A stretch of DNA of 64,000 nucleotides, from the NCBI RefSeq assembly GCF_963678635.1, contig NC_087066.1:11020517-11084516 (forward strand), given 5' to 3'. A model generated the notes under the pieces. It searched no databases. It saw only the letters and a program-made list of their open reading frames with translations, and was not told where the DNA came from. This document shows, in pieces, positions 31,468-42,104 of the stretch (its first letter is position 1; each line of letters opens with the position of its first letter). Made by a program: the position numbers and the translations under genes. Source of the DNA: Symsagittifera roscoffensis (lineage: Eukaryota > Xenacoelomorpha > Acoela > Convolutidae).

Positions 31468-34452
31468 GACGGCAAAAAACGTTTCGTTGCAAATCGTTAG
31501 CTAAGAGACAAAAAATTGTGGAAAAAACCTCCTCTATGAGCAAAATTTTTTCTTACTCTCACAAAAATTAGGAAAAACAAAAAAATATGGGTCAGGCGAA
31601 GCCCCCGTAATGAAATATAAATTATTCCCTGCACCTACCAGCTCTTAGAAAATGATCGATTGTAGCACTTCTTCAAAACAAAACATTTTGAGATAACAAT
31701 TGACACGCTTTGAAGTTTCCATAAGTAGATGCAAATGTAAATCAATTAAAAATGATTGGACTTAAAAATATAAAAAATTTGATTTTTCCATCATGATGAA
31801 GCACGCCGAAAATATTTATCATGTCAAAATTTAATCAAAGTAGTCAAAAACAAACATGCCAAATCGTTTTAGAACAACGGATTAATTTGAATTTTCTGTA
31901 TTTGATTTTAATCATTTAAAATAGTGCTACTTTCGCTTTTAGATTTTAAGTTTCACGGCATAATTTTAATACACGTGGAACATTTTGCGACAAAGCAGGT
32001 GTAGAAATCAATAGTTTTCATAGTTATATATTTAATAGAGTATGGATACTGTTTTATTTTGAGAATTGACCAAAAAAACTTTTCTAATGCATGGCCACTC
32101 AAGGCGGATTTTGTAGTATTTATATTCAATACCTACGCTCTTTTACCGCTATTTGGCTCTTTACCAAATTCGCCAGAAATGATCGCGTGGGTGGGAAATT
32201 TATCGCTATAAGTTGAGACAGCAAATTGAAAACCATTAATTTCTGTTAAGACAGGCAGTCTTCATGACAATATTTTTCAGGGGTCCAGTTTTTTCAAATC
32301 AGTTTCTTTCTCTTTTCGAAAAAAACTGACGATTTTGTTTGCTTGTCTGCTTTTTTATGGTGTGTTTGAAACATTCGATTGTCTTACTTTTTGTTTTTGA
32401 ATTTAGATCAATTGAGCAATTGATCTTGTCTGCTTTTTTATGGTGTGTTTGAAACATTCGATTGTCTTACTTTTTGTTTTTGAATTTAGATCAATTGAGC
32501 AAAATTTACAATATCAAAGCTTAAAAGTTTCATTCAGATTGAAAAAAGAATCAATAAAACAGGCATAAAAAGCGACTATTTTTCTTTCTTAAAATGAATA
32601 AAAAGCTTTAGCGTACAATATTAATGTGCCGTTTTTGCTATTCAAACACAAGACTAGAGCACCAACCCTGGTAAATCGCTTTCCTCGATGAAGCTACGGT
32701 CCCTAAAACAAAAATTTGCAAAACTCGAATTTTTGTTTCATAAATTTCGAGTTTTTTTTCAAAATTTTTCTCGATACTCATATAAAATAAACTTCAGTCG
32801 GTTAATTGATTGCGTGCTTTAAACACATCATCCATCTACTTGCGTTTGCTGACGTCTTTTTGTAGAGTTTTTTCGTTTTTGCTGGGGGGGGGGGGGGAGA
32901 TAGCTCAATTGGTCATTACGGGGTGAGATTGCTCAATTGATCCTTGAATTTTTCTTGTCAGTTGAAAAACCCTTATGCCTCGAAATTAAAATAACGTTCA
33001 ACTTTACTAAAATTTATCTAAAACGATGGACATTTGAAAATAGCAAACTTAGTTTCTGTGGGATAATCCTTGAAGTTATAATTATATTTACGCTAGCTAC
33101 AAGCGCCAAATCAGTTTGGCACAGAAAACATTTCACTTCTTCAGTTATATAATTTTTTAACTCAAAATTGGGCGTGGGGGAAACCTAAAAATTTTTCAAA
33201 CTTTTTTTTCTGATACCTTGGAATGTAGTTGGAACAGTCACGACTCTGCCTTGATAAACGCAGTTTTTTTTCTACTTTCGAAGAATTTCATGGAATATAC
33301 ATGCCTGTGATTGTGCGTTTTCTTCAGAGCTAATTCGACTATCGATTAATGAAAACAATGACTAAAGAAAATATTTTCAACCCAATGAAGTCATCAACTC
33401 CCTGCTAACAGCCAAGAATTGCTCTTCCCAAGAAATGCTAACTTTTCGAAAACTGCCATTTTTATCACATTCAAAACCTAATATTTGAAACTGGCATATA
33501 TTTTTTTATGCTAGCAGCTCGAAAACAACTTCAATTATCCAAGGAGAGTGTAAATTTACCGCTAGTTCCAAACCCTTTTACAAGGGTCATATAGTTAAGC
33601 AATATCAAGCTTAAGCATAATGTCAAGATAACCAAGCAAAATCACAACTAATTCTTTTATGAATTACCCGGTCAGCCAGAACGTGGTTTCAATAAATTGG
33701 AGCTGCTAATTTAACATCTGACTGGTTCGAAATGGCCATTAAAAGAAACTGTTTTAAACAAGTTTATTGCAACAATGCATACCCCAAATATCTCCTAACA
33801 AGCTATTGAACAGTTTAATTTTCCTTGGCCATTACCAGAAAACAAAAAATGAAAACTGCATCAAGAAATGCGCTGTGCATTATTTGTTCATTCCTATATT
33901 ATTCAACGCTCGATGCATCACGTGAGTTCTTCTTTGTGGCAATGTTTTTAAACTATTTTAAAGAGAGGGGGGGGGGTATATGGATCTTCACCCTTCCTTT
34001 AGGAATTTGACCCACTCACTAATCGCAATGTTCGCGATTGTTAATTTTTACTGGCGCGAATCACAAGCGGCAAATTATTTTGGCTCCGAAATCATACCAG
34101 ATTGAAATTAGGCAGGCTTATTGATCCGAACAATCATGTGTGATAGTAATATTCTTTTCTTTCTAAAATTACTTCATTTTGAAGTTTTCATTTCGAAAAA
34201 AAATTATATCACTGGTCTTTTAGAAGCTACTTCAGAGAGATTGGAGAGCGTAAGAGACATTCAGAGGCTTACCCAGATATAAGAATGATCTGGCTTAACA
34301 TAACATTAGTATGTGTATTGAGAGTGGAACTTGAGGTTTCGATACCCTCAAAATTCTGAAATTTAAATTGTCTGAGAATTGTTTGAGAAACCTTTTTTAT
34401 ATATAAAATTAGGATGGAACTTAATGAAAAAACGTAATAGCCCTCGGCCAAA
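31468..34452. other. Intergenic, no gene seen
   Basis: AT-rich. It contains an 83-bp tandem duplication (32342-32502), a 13-base G run at about 32885, and family A fragments (33220-33270, GTTGGAACAGTCACGACTCTGCC). No supported exon. Confidence 0.5.
32342..32502. repeat. Two-copy tandem duplication, 83-bp unit
   Basis: CTTGTCTGCTTTTTTATGG ... GATCAATTGAGCAA at 32342-32424 is repeated without visible change at 32425-32502. Near identity indicates a recent duplication. Confidence 0.9.
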
Positions 34453-34860
34453 AGGGTGTCCCACTCTTTAACCCCACGATATTTAACCCCCTATGTTTAC
34501 ATCCCCTACTTCTTAACCCCGTAAAAAATAACCCCACACAATTTAACCTTCTTTTAATGACGATAATTTGTTTCAAATTGACTTCTTTTATTAAGACTAT
34601 CGGCAAGGCCATTTCTGTTCAAATCTAAAACGCATTTAGCAGCGTGCATGTTAATTCATTTTGGTTCGCAAAATTTTTCGCGATTAAAGCTTTGATGTTT
34701 ACCGACGATATGGTTCCGAATCCCTTTCATGTAAGTTTCACTTTGATTCTAACAATTGGTATTAAAAAGGGGTTAAATTGTAGTGGGGTTATCTAATTTT
34801 GGGGTTATTTGAGAGGGGGTTAAGAAAAAAGCTGTTAAAAACACGGGGTGATAAGCTAGG
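34453..34860. mobile_element. TTAACCCC-rich inverted-repeat element, copy 1
   Basis: The left end has AGGGTGTCCCACTC then repeated TTTAACCCC/TTAACCCCG at irregular spacing. The right end has the complement (GGGGTTAAATTG, GGGGTTATTTGAG, GGGGGTTAAG) and closes with GGGGTGATAAGCTAGGG. The ends are imperfect inverted repeats around a 180-bp non-coding centre (GCATTTAGCAGCGTGCATG...). Confidence 0.65.
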
Positions 34861-36397
34861 GTGTGCCACTCTTCAATCCCTCGGAATTTAAACCCCTATG
34901 TTTACACCCCCTACTTTTTAACCCCGTAACAAAATAACACCCCGAAAATTTAACCCCTTTTAATGACGATATTTTGTTTCAAATTAACTTCTTTTGTTAA
35001 GTCTTTACACAATCATAGTAGTATTCCAATAATAATTTAGGCCAGAGAAGCCATTCTTAATTCACTTCATTTTGTCGCTCAAAAATAATTACATTTTGAT
35101 TGGCTCAAGAAATAATCATTCATTCACGCGTTTAAAACAGATAACCTATATGGGGCTAATTGAAGGCAACGAACCAAGTTTGTGAAATTTTAAAAAAATC
35201 ATACTGCCTATATCTTTAACCATTGTTATACTACTATCAGATATAATGTTTGAAGCGTCTTTCCATTTCACTTTATCTTTGAAATACAGACAAGTACTAG
35301 TGGTATCAGGCCACGAGTATTCCCGTAAACGCAGAAACAAGATAAGTACCAATTGTAATTGCTCGAAAAACGCATTTCAGAAATGCACCGCAACAGCTAT
35401 TACGGACGGAGAAAATTTTTTTGAAACGAGGGGATCGCATCCCAGTAAAGGGAAAATGATTGCACATTTGCAAAAAGAAGCTTACGTCCAAAAACTTAAT
35501 TTCTATTTTGCCTCGGGTGGGCACCAAATTACAAAAAAGAAAAAACCGGGTGCTCAAGAAAAATTGCAGAATTTTAGGCATGTCTACGAAGAAAACGGAT
35601 TTGCATTTTTTTCGCGCTATGGCGAACTTGAGTTAAATTTTTGTTCTTTTGTTTTTTTTACATATTTTCATTTGAAACTTTGTTTGTCAGTTTTTTGAGA
35701 AAAGACGTCTCCTTGCAACTACCCGGAGACGTAGAAAAACGATATGACCTGACTCGTTTTTGAAAAATACTGTCTCTAGCAATTCAATTGCGGAACAATC
35801 GCTTCTTTGGATAGGACTAGGGGCTGGCAAACCCTTTAGAAAATGCGCTGTATGACGACAATTCAAAAAAAAGTTGACAAATATAAGATGGTTCGAAAAA
35901 TTAGATAAATTATACTTAAAACGATTGGTATTTCAATTTAAATTGGTCCGCTTTAATCAATTTGTTGGTCACAACCAGGTCTCATTCCATATTTCATTTA
36001 AATTCAGCCAGTTAATTTTTTATTGGCAGGAATTGTTTCAAGGTCAAGTTCAGTTTTGGGATAACCTAATCCGTTTTGTTAACTAACTTGGTTCATGTCG
36101 CTCGGTTCGTTTTCAAGTTCATATCAAAATCTAGACTATTGCAAGGTTTTTTCTGTTCAAATCTAAAATGCATTTAGCAGCGTGCATGTTAATTCATTTT
36201 GGTTCACAAAATTTTTCGCGATTAAAGCTTCGGTGTTTACCGACGATATGATTCCGAATTCTTTTCAAGTAATTTTCAATTTGATCCTAAAAATTGTTAT
36301 TAAAAACGTGGCAAAGTGTAGTGCTATTATCTAATTTTGGGGTGATATGAGAGGGGTTAAGAAAAAGGGAGTAAAAACACGGGGTGATAAGCTTGGG
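34857..36397. mobile_element. TTAACCCC-rich element, copy 2, split by an insertion of about 1.1 kb
   Basis: The left half (34857 to about 35006) repeats the start of copy 1 (AGGGTGTGCCACTCTTCAATCCC...) up to TTCTTTTGTTAAG. The right half (about 36137-36397) continues where copy 1 does (GACTATTGCAAGG..., GCATTTAGCAGCGTGCATG) and ends GGGGTGATAAGCTTGGG. The intervening 35007-36136 holds the FLYWCH ORF. Confidence 0.6.
35246..35698 (+). pseudogene. FLYWCH-type zinc-finger segment of a MULE-like transposon
   Basis: The frame reads SGHEYSRKRRNK...CNCSKNAFQKCTATAITDGE then RGSHPSKGKMIAHLQKEAY. The order (K/R-rich strand, C-x-C, C-T-A, H) is that of the FLYWCH domain found at the N-terminus of many animal MULE transposases. 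One His and some spacing are lost, and the downstream part is out of frame, so it is a relic. It links to the MULE relics at 61150-61905 and 63518-63916. Confidence 0.6.
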
Positions 36398-36419
36398 AAC
36401 CCTCTATTCAGATTAATAA

Positions 36420-36980
36420 ACTCTGTTTTAAGAGGACAGTCTGGATATACCAGCTATCGAAGACAACGCCAGAATACTTGTGCTCGAGATATTTTTCTCC
36501 AGATAGGTTTCGACTTTTATCAGACACTTATTGGCAAGATTTTCTATTTTATGTGAAAAGTAATGTCTTGAAATCAAATTTGAGCAGATTTTTTTTCACC
36601 AAAGATGGTTTTTCGCAAAGTTAATGTACTCGAAACTTGACAATTGGACCGGTGTGTGATACTTACCACGCAATACATTTCGTCCATAACGGCGAGATAA
36701 TTGGCTTCGATAAATCAAAAAATGCATTTGAAAAAAGGATTCGCACTGATAGGGGCAGTTTAGTTGATGTTTCAAGGATTGGGTTTTCTAGAAACCGTGT
36801 TTTTAAAAAAAGGGGGTTTTCAGCAATTGCGAAAGCGTCAGTTTTCTACATAGTTTTTTAGTTACATCTTTGTCATTTTCAAAAATTTTTACTGCTAGGC
36901 CGATTTCAAGTTAAATGTTTTTCTTTTTTCTGAAATTGTTTTTAACTGATCTTTTCACAAAAAAGTCTTGTTTGTTATTT
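36420..36980. repeat. Family A fragment and AT-rich DNA
   Basis: AATACTTGTGCTCGAGATATTTTTCTCC, GGTTTCGACTTTTATCAG and GAAATCAAATTTGAGCAG at 36470-36590 match family A. Nothing else is recognised up to the protease exon. Confidence 0.5.
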
Positions 36981-36985
36981 TCTAG

Positions 36986-37183
36986 GAATCGAGATGCCTC
37001 AGAAAAATGAACCTGGTGAAGTCTCCCTGCAACGTAGAATCGCCAATGGATACGAATCACCAGAGAGACCATTTTATGTCAAGATTGTTTTCAAAAGAGA
37101 TGGATACTACACGTTTTGCGGAGGAGCCATCATATCGCCCTCACGGGTGCTCAGCTCTGCAAATTGCTTCAAGAACCAGGATA
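36986..37183 (+). pseudogene. Orphan exon of a trypsin-like serine protease; catalytic His position is Asn
   Basis: Acceptor TTATTTTCTAG, donor ATA|GTTAGT, phase 1 in and out. It encodes RIANGYESPERPFYVKIVF, then FCGGAIISPSRVLSSANCF. In chymotrypsin-fold proteases this is the activation cleavage site (R-I-x-N-G), the Cys42 region (CGG) and the AAHC block. Here AAHC reads SANC, so the catalytic His57 is replaced by Asn. No exon with the catalytic Asp or Ser is seen before the retrotransposon at 38860 or after it. It is either an inactive protease homologue split by large introns or a stray duplicated exon. Confidence 0.7.
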
Positions 37184-38854
37184 GTTAGTTGTAATTTTAC
37201 TCAACTGTTGTAGGCTCAAAAATGTTTTGAACCTCTGCTGTTTTGAACCTCATGGTTTGTTAACCTCTGCTGACTAAAAAACATAGGAAAAACTTCCAGT
37301 GAACCGCAACTATATGAAAGTAGTTGCATTTTCTTTGCATAAAACTTATTTCGCTTGAAATGCCGAGATAGTAGGAATTAAACATATTTATTCATTTGCC
37401 TAATAAAAATGAGTCTATTGATACAAAAAATAATTTAAATTTTTTTCTGCCAATTTTGATCACCACAAAAAAACTTGATTTAAATCAAGTATGGTATCAT
37501 AGTCCAACCAAAGATTAAAACCTCAGAAAAAAACCTGTGTCGAGAAACGCTGGTTTGATAATTTTTGATTTTCGGAATAATTTATTCAAAATTTGAGGCC
37601 TCAATTTGATTCTACTGCAACATGATGATTATTTTTCATTATTTATCACTCTCGCAACTTTTCATTTAATTCATTCACTTTTAACTTGAAAATAACTCTA
37701 AATTTAGATAAACGAAAAAAAAACTGAATTTTTTCTATGTAAATTTTTTGGGATATTTTCCTAAGGCTTGTCGCTTTTTCTAATTTTCGTTATTACGGCT
37801 GTCTCGGTGTTTTTCTGTATTGTTGCCAGAAACTAAATCACAAGTTATATGGCCTGGTTGATGTTTTCAACGAGCTGATTATATATAGATTATATGTTAA
37901 ATCTTTATATATAGCTAAAACCTATTTTGCAGACAAAAAAAACAAGCTAATGGGAAAGAAAAATAGTTTTTTTTTTGCTTTTTGAACAAGTCTGATCACA
38001 GCCATTATACATAATTGACAATTTTGATAGCTAAAAGCTAAAACTGTTCCTTATGTCTAGCCAAAATGTCTTCTACGAGAATTTTGCCGCTGAACTAACT
38101 TTTTCACTATTTAACTAATGTGCATAGTAGCAAAACTTAAGTTGATGATTTGACATCTATCAACTCAATATGTGTTATATGTTTATGAAAAAAGGGTAGA
38201 GATGGATTGTAAAAGGAACTTCTTACCGAAAATGTTGCCAATATATAGCGATAATGTGTAAGCAATTTAGGTATCATTTTCTAATACAAAAGCGAGAAAA
38301 TAGATTAATTTTGCAACGATTATATGGAATCAGAATTTCAACGAAATCTATTTTTGTCCTCAAATATTTTCAAAAAATTTGAAAATATGACTCGCTGAGT
38401 GCATGAATTTTGTTTTGAATAAAAATTCAGGCACAACAACATCTGCAACTTTTGTAAAATTTTAAAGAGTCTTTAAAACATCTTACACAAAAGCTCTGAC
38501 AAATTGCGGGATATAGTTGTTTTGAAAAACCAATAACATATGAAAGATGTAACTTTTACGAATCAAAATGTATCATTAAAAGTATAGCTGCGCGACCATG
38601 AACTAACTAAGAACTGCCAGTTGAAATTTATCCACCACCCCACTTCTACCATCCCTCCTCCCTGGTGGTTGTCCATATGGGGGTAATATAAAATCGTTCA
38701 CTGACATATTTCAATTTTTCATTGTCACAATGCTTAAACTTTTTCCGCATTCATCAGCAGATCAGTTTCCGGATCATCAGATTATATTTTTCATGACCTT
38801 CCGATTTTTAAAACAAATATATTCGTCAAGTCTTGCAAAAATTTTCTCTAAAAG
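37184..38854. other. Intergenic or intronic, no gene seen
   Basis: Strongly AT-rich with no supported exon. Confidence 0.5.
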
Positions 38855-38859
38855 ATTTT
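38855..38859. repeat. Target-site duplication ATTTT (left)
   Basis: ATTTT directly before the left LTR is repeated at 48285-48289 directly after the right LTR. A 5-bp duplication is usual for BEL/Pao integration. Confidence 0.75.
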
Positions 38860-39318
38860 TATTCTGGCCTTTTTTATAACTTTTTTATAACTTATAAAAA
38901 CAGGAAACAGAATCGGTTTAGTTCAAGAGAATCAATAAACGGCGAATTTTAGTAATTTTTTATTGCACGGAATTAGCAACAACATTACACGTATCAAGAT
39001 AAAAAGTGGGCTTGTTCATGCCCTGATTTGTGTGATTTATGTATTTTTTCACAATGAGATCATACTTATTTCACGCAGTTTAATTAACAGAAACTCAATT
39101 GCAAACCAATTTTGAACCGATTAAAATATTGGCATTTTATGTTCTGCCAGGTTCGGCTCAAATAGGATTCTCAAATGAAACGACTTATGTGAGAATCGAA
39201 CCCACGCCGAACTCCCCGGAACGCACTATGTATACGCTGAGCTTTATAGCTGGTATTGCTAAGCAACTATACTGGCTTTATACTATACCTTCAACTTTAA
39301 TGCTAAGTAGCATTAACA
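38860..39318 (-). repeat. BEL/Pao 3' LTR
   Basis: In element orientation it begins TGTTAATGCTACTTAGCATTAA, with a 9-bp inverted repeat, and ends GGCCAGAATA. A purine-rich tract (GGGGGTGGAAGA) lies directly upstream at 39319-39330. The last integrase codons run into the LTR and stop at 39303. Confidence 0.9.
39186..39254 (-). other. tRNA-like segment inside the LTR
   Basis: On the minus strand there is an A-box-like AAGCTCAGCGTATAC (TAGCTCAGCG in the other LTR, 48152-48220) and a B-box match GGTTCGATTCTC about 40 nt later. A 5-bp T-stem, GTGGG/CTCAC, encloses TTCGATT. The D, anticodon and acceptor stems are poor. It is a tRNA-derived or pol III promoter-like stretch, not a functional tRNA. 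Confidence 0.5.
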
Positions 39319-39707
39319 TCTTCCACCCCCGAAGGAGCGAAAACCGGAACGAGCTTAACGAGCGGCCGAGTGTAGTTTCCGGAAACGGTCCTAAGGTTTG
39401 CGGAGCGGGCGGTGTTGTCTTTGCCGTAGTTTAGCGACATTATGCGTGCTAGTGGGTTGTGGCCCCTAGGGCTAGTGGATTCAACTAACCACACCATATC
39501 TCCCGTTTTCAAAGAGTATTCGGGAGGAGCATGCCACTTAACTCTTTTATTGAGTGTAGGGACGTACTCACTTAACCATCGCTGCCAAATTGCGTTTGCG
39601 TACGACTCCGCACGGGCATAGCGTTTAGAGTGAGAATAGTTTTCACTCGACCTTAGAGACAGAAACGTTAGACTGTGCTGACCTAAGAGGAAAAGATTCG
39701 GCGTCAA
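39303..39707 (-). pseudogene. BEL/Pao integrase C-terminal domain (DUF5641-like)
   Basis: It encodes KRYARAESYANAIWQRWLSE, then EYSLKTGDMVWLVES, SPRGHNPLARI and YTRPLVKLVPVF. A GDxV...R..WPL-type region followed by R.V.KL is typical of the end of BEL/Pao pol. It is separated from the integrase core by a frame break near 39770. Confidence 0.85.
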
Positions 39708-39776
39708 AGCCTCAAGACTATCGCGGTCGTCAGGAACGGGAGTGAGTGGACGGGCGTTTAGCGAACCTTCAACTAG

Positions 39777-40264
39777 TCACATGGTTGTGTTCAAAATCTT
39801 GTCAGTCAACTTTCTTGACCCTAAGATTGCATAAAACACACGCTTACAACTGCGCACCATTCGCTCCCATGCTCCACCTTGATGTGGTGCACTTGGCGGA
39901 TTATACTTCCACTTAATGCCTTTGTGTACGAGCGACAGTGGAGCTTCTGCGTTCCAATTTTTGATGCACAGAAGAAGCTCTGTTTCGGCTCCTAGAAAGT
40001 TTGTTCCGTTGTCCGACAAATTTTTGAGGGTTTTCCTCGCCTAGAAATAAAGCGCTCGATAGCCATCACACATGAACTTGTGTCCATGGATGGAACCAAC
40101 TCAATGTGAATTGCGCGAGTCGTTAAGCAAGTAAATAGAAAACCCCAGCGTTTCGCGGAATATCGACGAATGGTTACATGAAATGGTCCAAAATAATCGA
40201 CGCCGCAGTTCGAGAACGGTGGCTGGCGGTAATCTAAACGCTCAGCGGGAAGGTCAGACATCAT
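39777..40264 (-). pseudogene. BEL/Pao integrase catalytic core
   Basis: The first Asp is in CGVDYFGPF, the second in SDNGTNF, and the Glu in HQGGAWERMVRS, the D,D,E triad of retroviral-type integrases. The first part (40264-39992) and the second (40019-39777) are in different frames, so there is a frameshift near 40010. Confidence 0.88.
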
Positions 40265-40288
40265 TGGAGTAACGGTTTTCGCTTTTCG

Positions 40289-40639
40289 CTATCTACAGCA
40301 CACGCAATGTGTTTCAATAGCTCTTAATGCAGATCTTAAGCGTAGTACAACAAATTGCTGATGAATGACGGAACGAAGGTAGTCGACGGACTGATGTTCG
40401 TGCTTAATGTGATAAAAACAGAGAAACAATCGGATTAGGCGATGGCGGCTATCCAAAATTATTGGATGGCGAGTTTCGAATGCGGTTGCAGAGAGACGTT
40501 GGATACGGCCGGTAGATCTAATTAAACCGTTCGGCCCGATAAAAGGCGAATACGATGATATACGGCTCGAAGTTTTCACATATTTTCCAGCTGCTAATTG
40601 TTTACTTTCAGCTGGGAATGACAAGTTCTGCTGGATCAA
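40289..40639 (-). pseudogene. BEL/Pao integrase zinc-binding domain
   Basis: It contains RHPIILDSRHRLIRLF, HIKHEHQSVDYLRSVIHQQF and ETHCVCC, an H-H-C-C arrangement as in integrase_H2C2 domains. A frame change near 40280 separates it from the core. Confidence 0.85.
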
Positions 40640-41833
40640 TTATGGCCTTATCTGGTGATCTGAAATGTCTATGCTTAGGTGAGAGTCTCAACATATATGC
40701 GACCAGTCGCTTTATCTTGGAGAACGAGCTATACTCTTCCCAAGGGAAGGCAAAGTCAGTCGAAACTGCAGTGCACGGAAAGTTGGAAGAGACCTCTAAA
40801 CCCTCATTTAGATCGTAGACCGGACCATTCTGGCGAATTTTGTCAGTAACTTCCCTTTTGGATTGAAAGGCCAATCAGAAGTTTTTAAAAAGGAAGGGCC
40901 GTTTACCCAACTGCTTTGCCTGAGGGAATCAGCAGTAATACTTCTAGTTCCGGTGTCAGCGGGGTTGTTTCCACTCAAAACATGGAACCATTGGTCAATT
41001 GATGTTGACTCCAGAATATCGGCTACTCGATTGCCTACAAAGACGAGCTGTTTGCTTGTCGAGTTCAACCACTGAAGAGCTGTTGTGCTGTCAGTCCACA
41101 AGAACACTTTGGAAACACTCAGTGTCAGAGCTTTCTCGATATCATCCTTTAGGCGACTATCAAAAAGCGCAGCCTGAAGCTCCAACTTCGGAATTGAATG
41201 CATCTTCATCGGGGCTACTCTTGCATTACCGAAGACAAACGCTAGTTGACATTTGGAATAGGCGTTTTTCTGAGCTCGAAGGAATGCTACAGAACATAAA
41301 ACGTCCAATGAGCTATCACCGAACATGTGCAGCTCATATTCATCTACTGGGAAGTCAAAATAGCAACGAGTTATTATGAGCTCCCCTAAAACTGGCAAAC
41401 CAGAGTGCCATTCAGTGAATCTGCGGCACAACTCAATTGGCAGTGGGTCGTCCCACTGTTGGCCACTCAATCTCCAGATATCTTTCAGTAGCAAACGTGC
41501 GCGTACGGTATACGGGGCGACAAAACCTATGGGGTCGAAAACGGAGGACACAAAACTAAGGACCGATCGCTGCGTAACAGAGTCTTTGAGTTCGCGGTTG
41601 ACTCCTCTGCTCACAACCAACGTATCGGTGACGTGGTCCCATTTGAGACCGAGAACATGCGATGCGGTTTCCGGATTAATCGCAGCGGTAATAATTACCT
41701 TACTGTTGTTAGCACTGGTCTCAGGGGAATTTAGTTTCGAAGACAAATTGGGAACGTTGCAAATTGTAAGATTGGGAACGTTGACAAATTGGGAACGTTG
41801 TAAGATTAAACCCACCCAACTTAAGCAGTTCAA
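40608..41833 (-). pseudogene. BEL/Pao pol: end of reverse transcriptase and RNase H
   Basis: 41833-40808 encodes the RT connection (LGLKWDHVTDTLVV; RSVLSFVSSVFDPIGFVAPY) and RNase H with its acidic residues in HMFGDSS, IPKLELQAAL, LWTDSTTALQWL and NNPADTGTR. The linker to integrase (40874-40608) lies in another frame. A short tandem duplication at about 41745-41810, based on AACGTTCCCAATTTG, breaks the frame at the N-terminal side. Confidence 0.88.
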
Positions 41834-42104
41834 CTAAACTGCGACTTAACATTAAAGCAGTCTCTGAGTTTTTCACAGACCCAAGGTAGTCATCCATGTA
41901 AAAGTTGTTTAGCACGGCGTAAGCGGCATCGGGGTAACGATCTTGGTTATCGACGGCTGTTCGGCGAAGAGCATAGTTAGCACATGTCGGAGAATCTTTC
42001 GCTCCAAATATATGCCTTGTATATTGAAATACACTCGCATCTGATGTGGGGTCCTCCCGCCGCAAAAAACGCAAGGAACATTGATCGCTTTCTAGTAAGC
42101 CGAC
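41721..42104 (-). pseudogene. BEL/Pao reverse transcriptase, catalytic palm
   Basis: It encodes FLRREDPTSDASVFQYTRHI, FGAKDSPTCANYALRR and the active-site box NFYMDDYLGS (YxDD-like), with SLVELLKLGGFNL after it. It is in frame with the upstream ORF but separated from it by a single TAG at 42105-42107. Confidence 0.9.

Noticed and set aside
39099-39434. Plus-strand ORF (111 codons) and its partner at 48065-48349
   Set aside because: Both lie in the LTRs; the shared reading frame is due to LTR identity, and the sequence there is explained by the tRNA-like segment and LTR ends.
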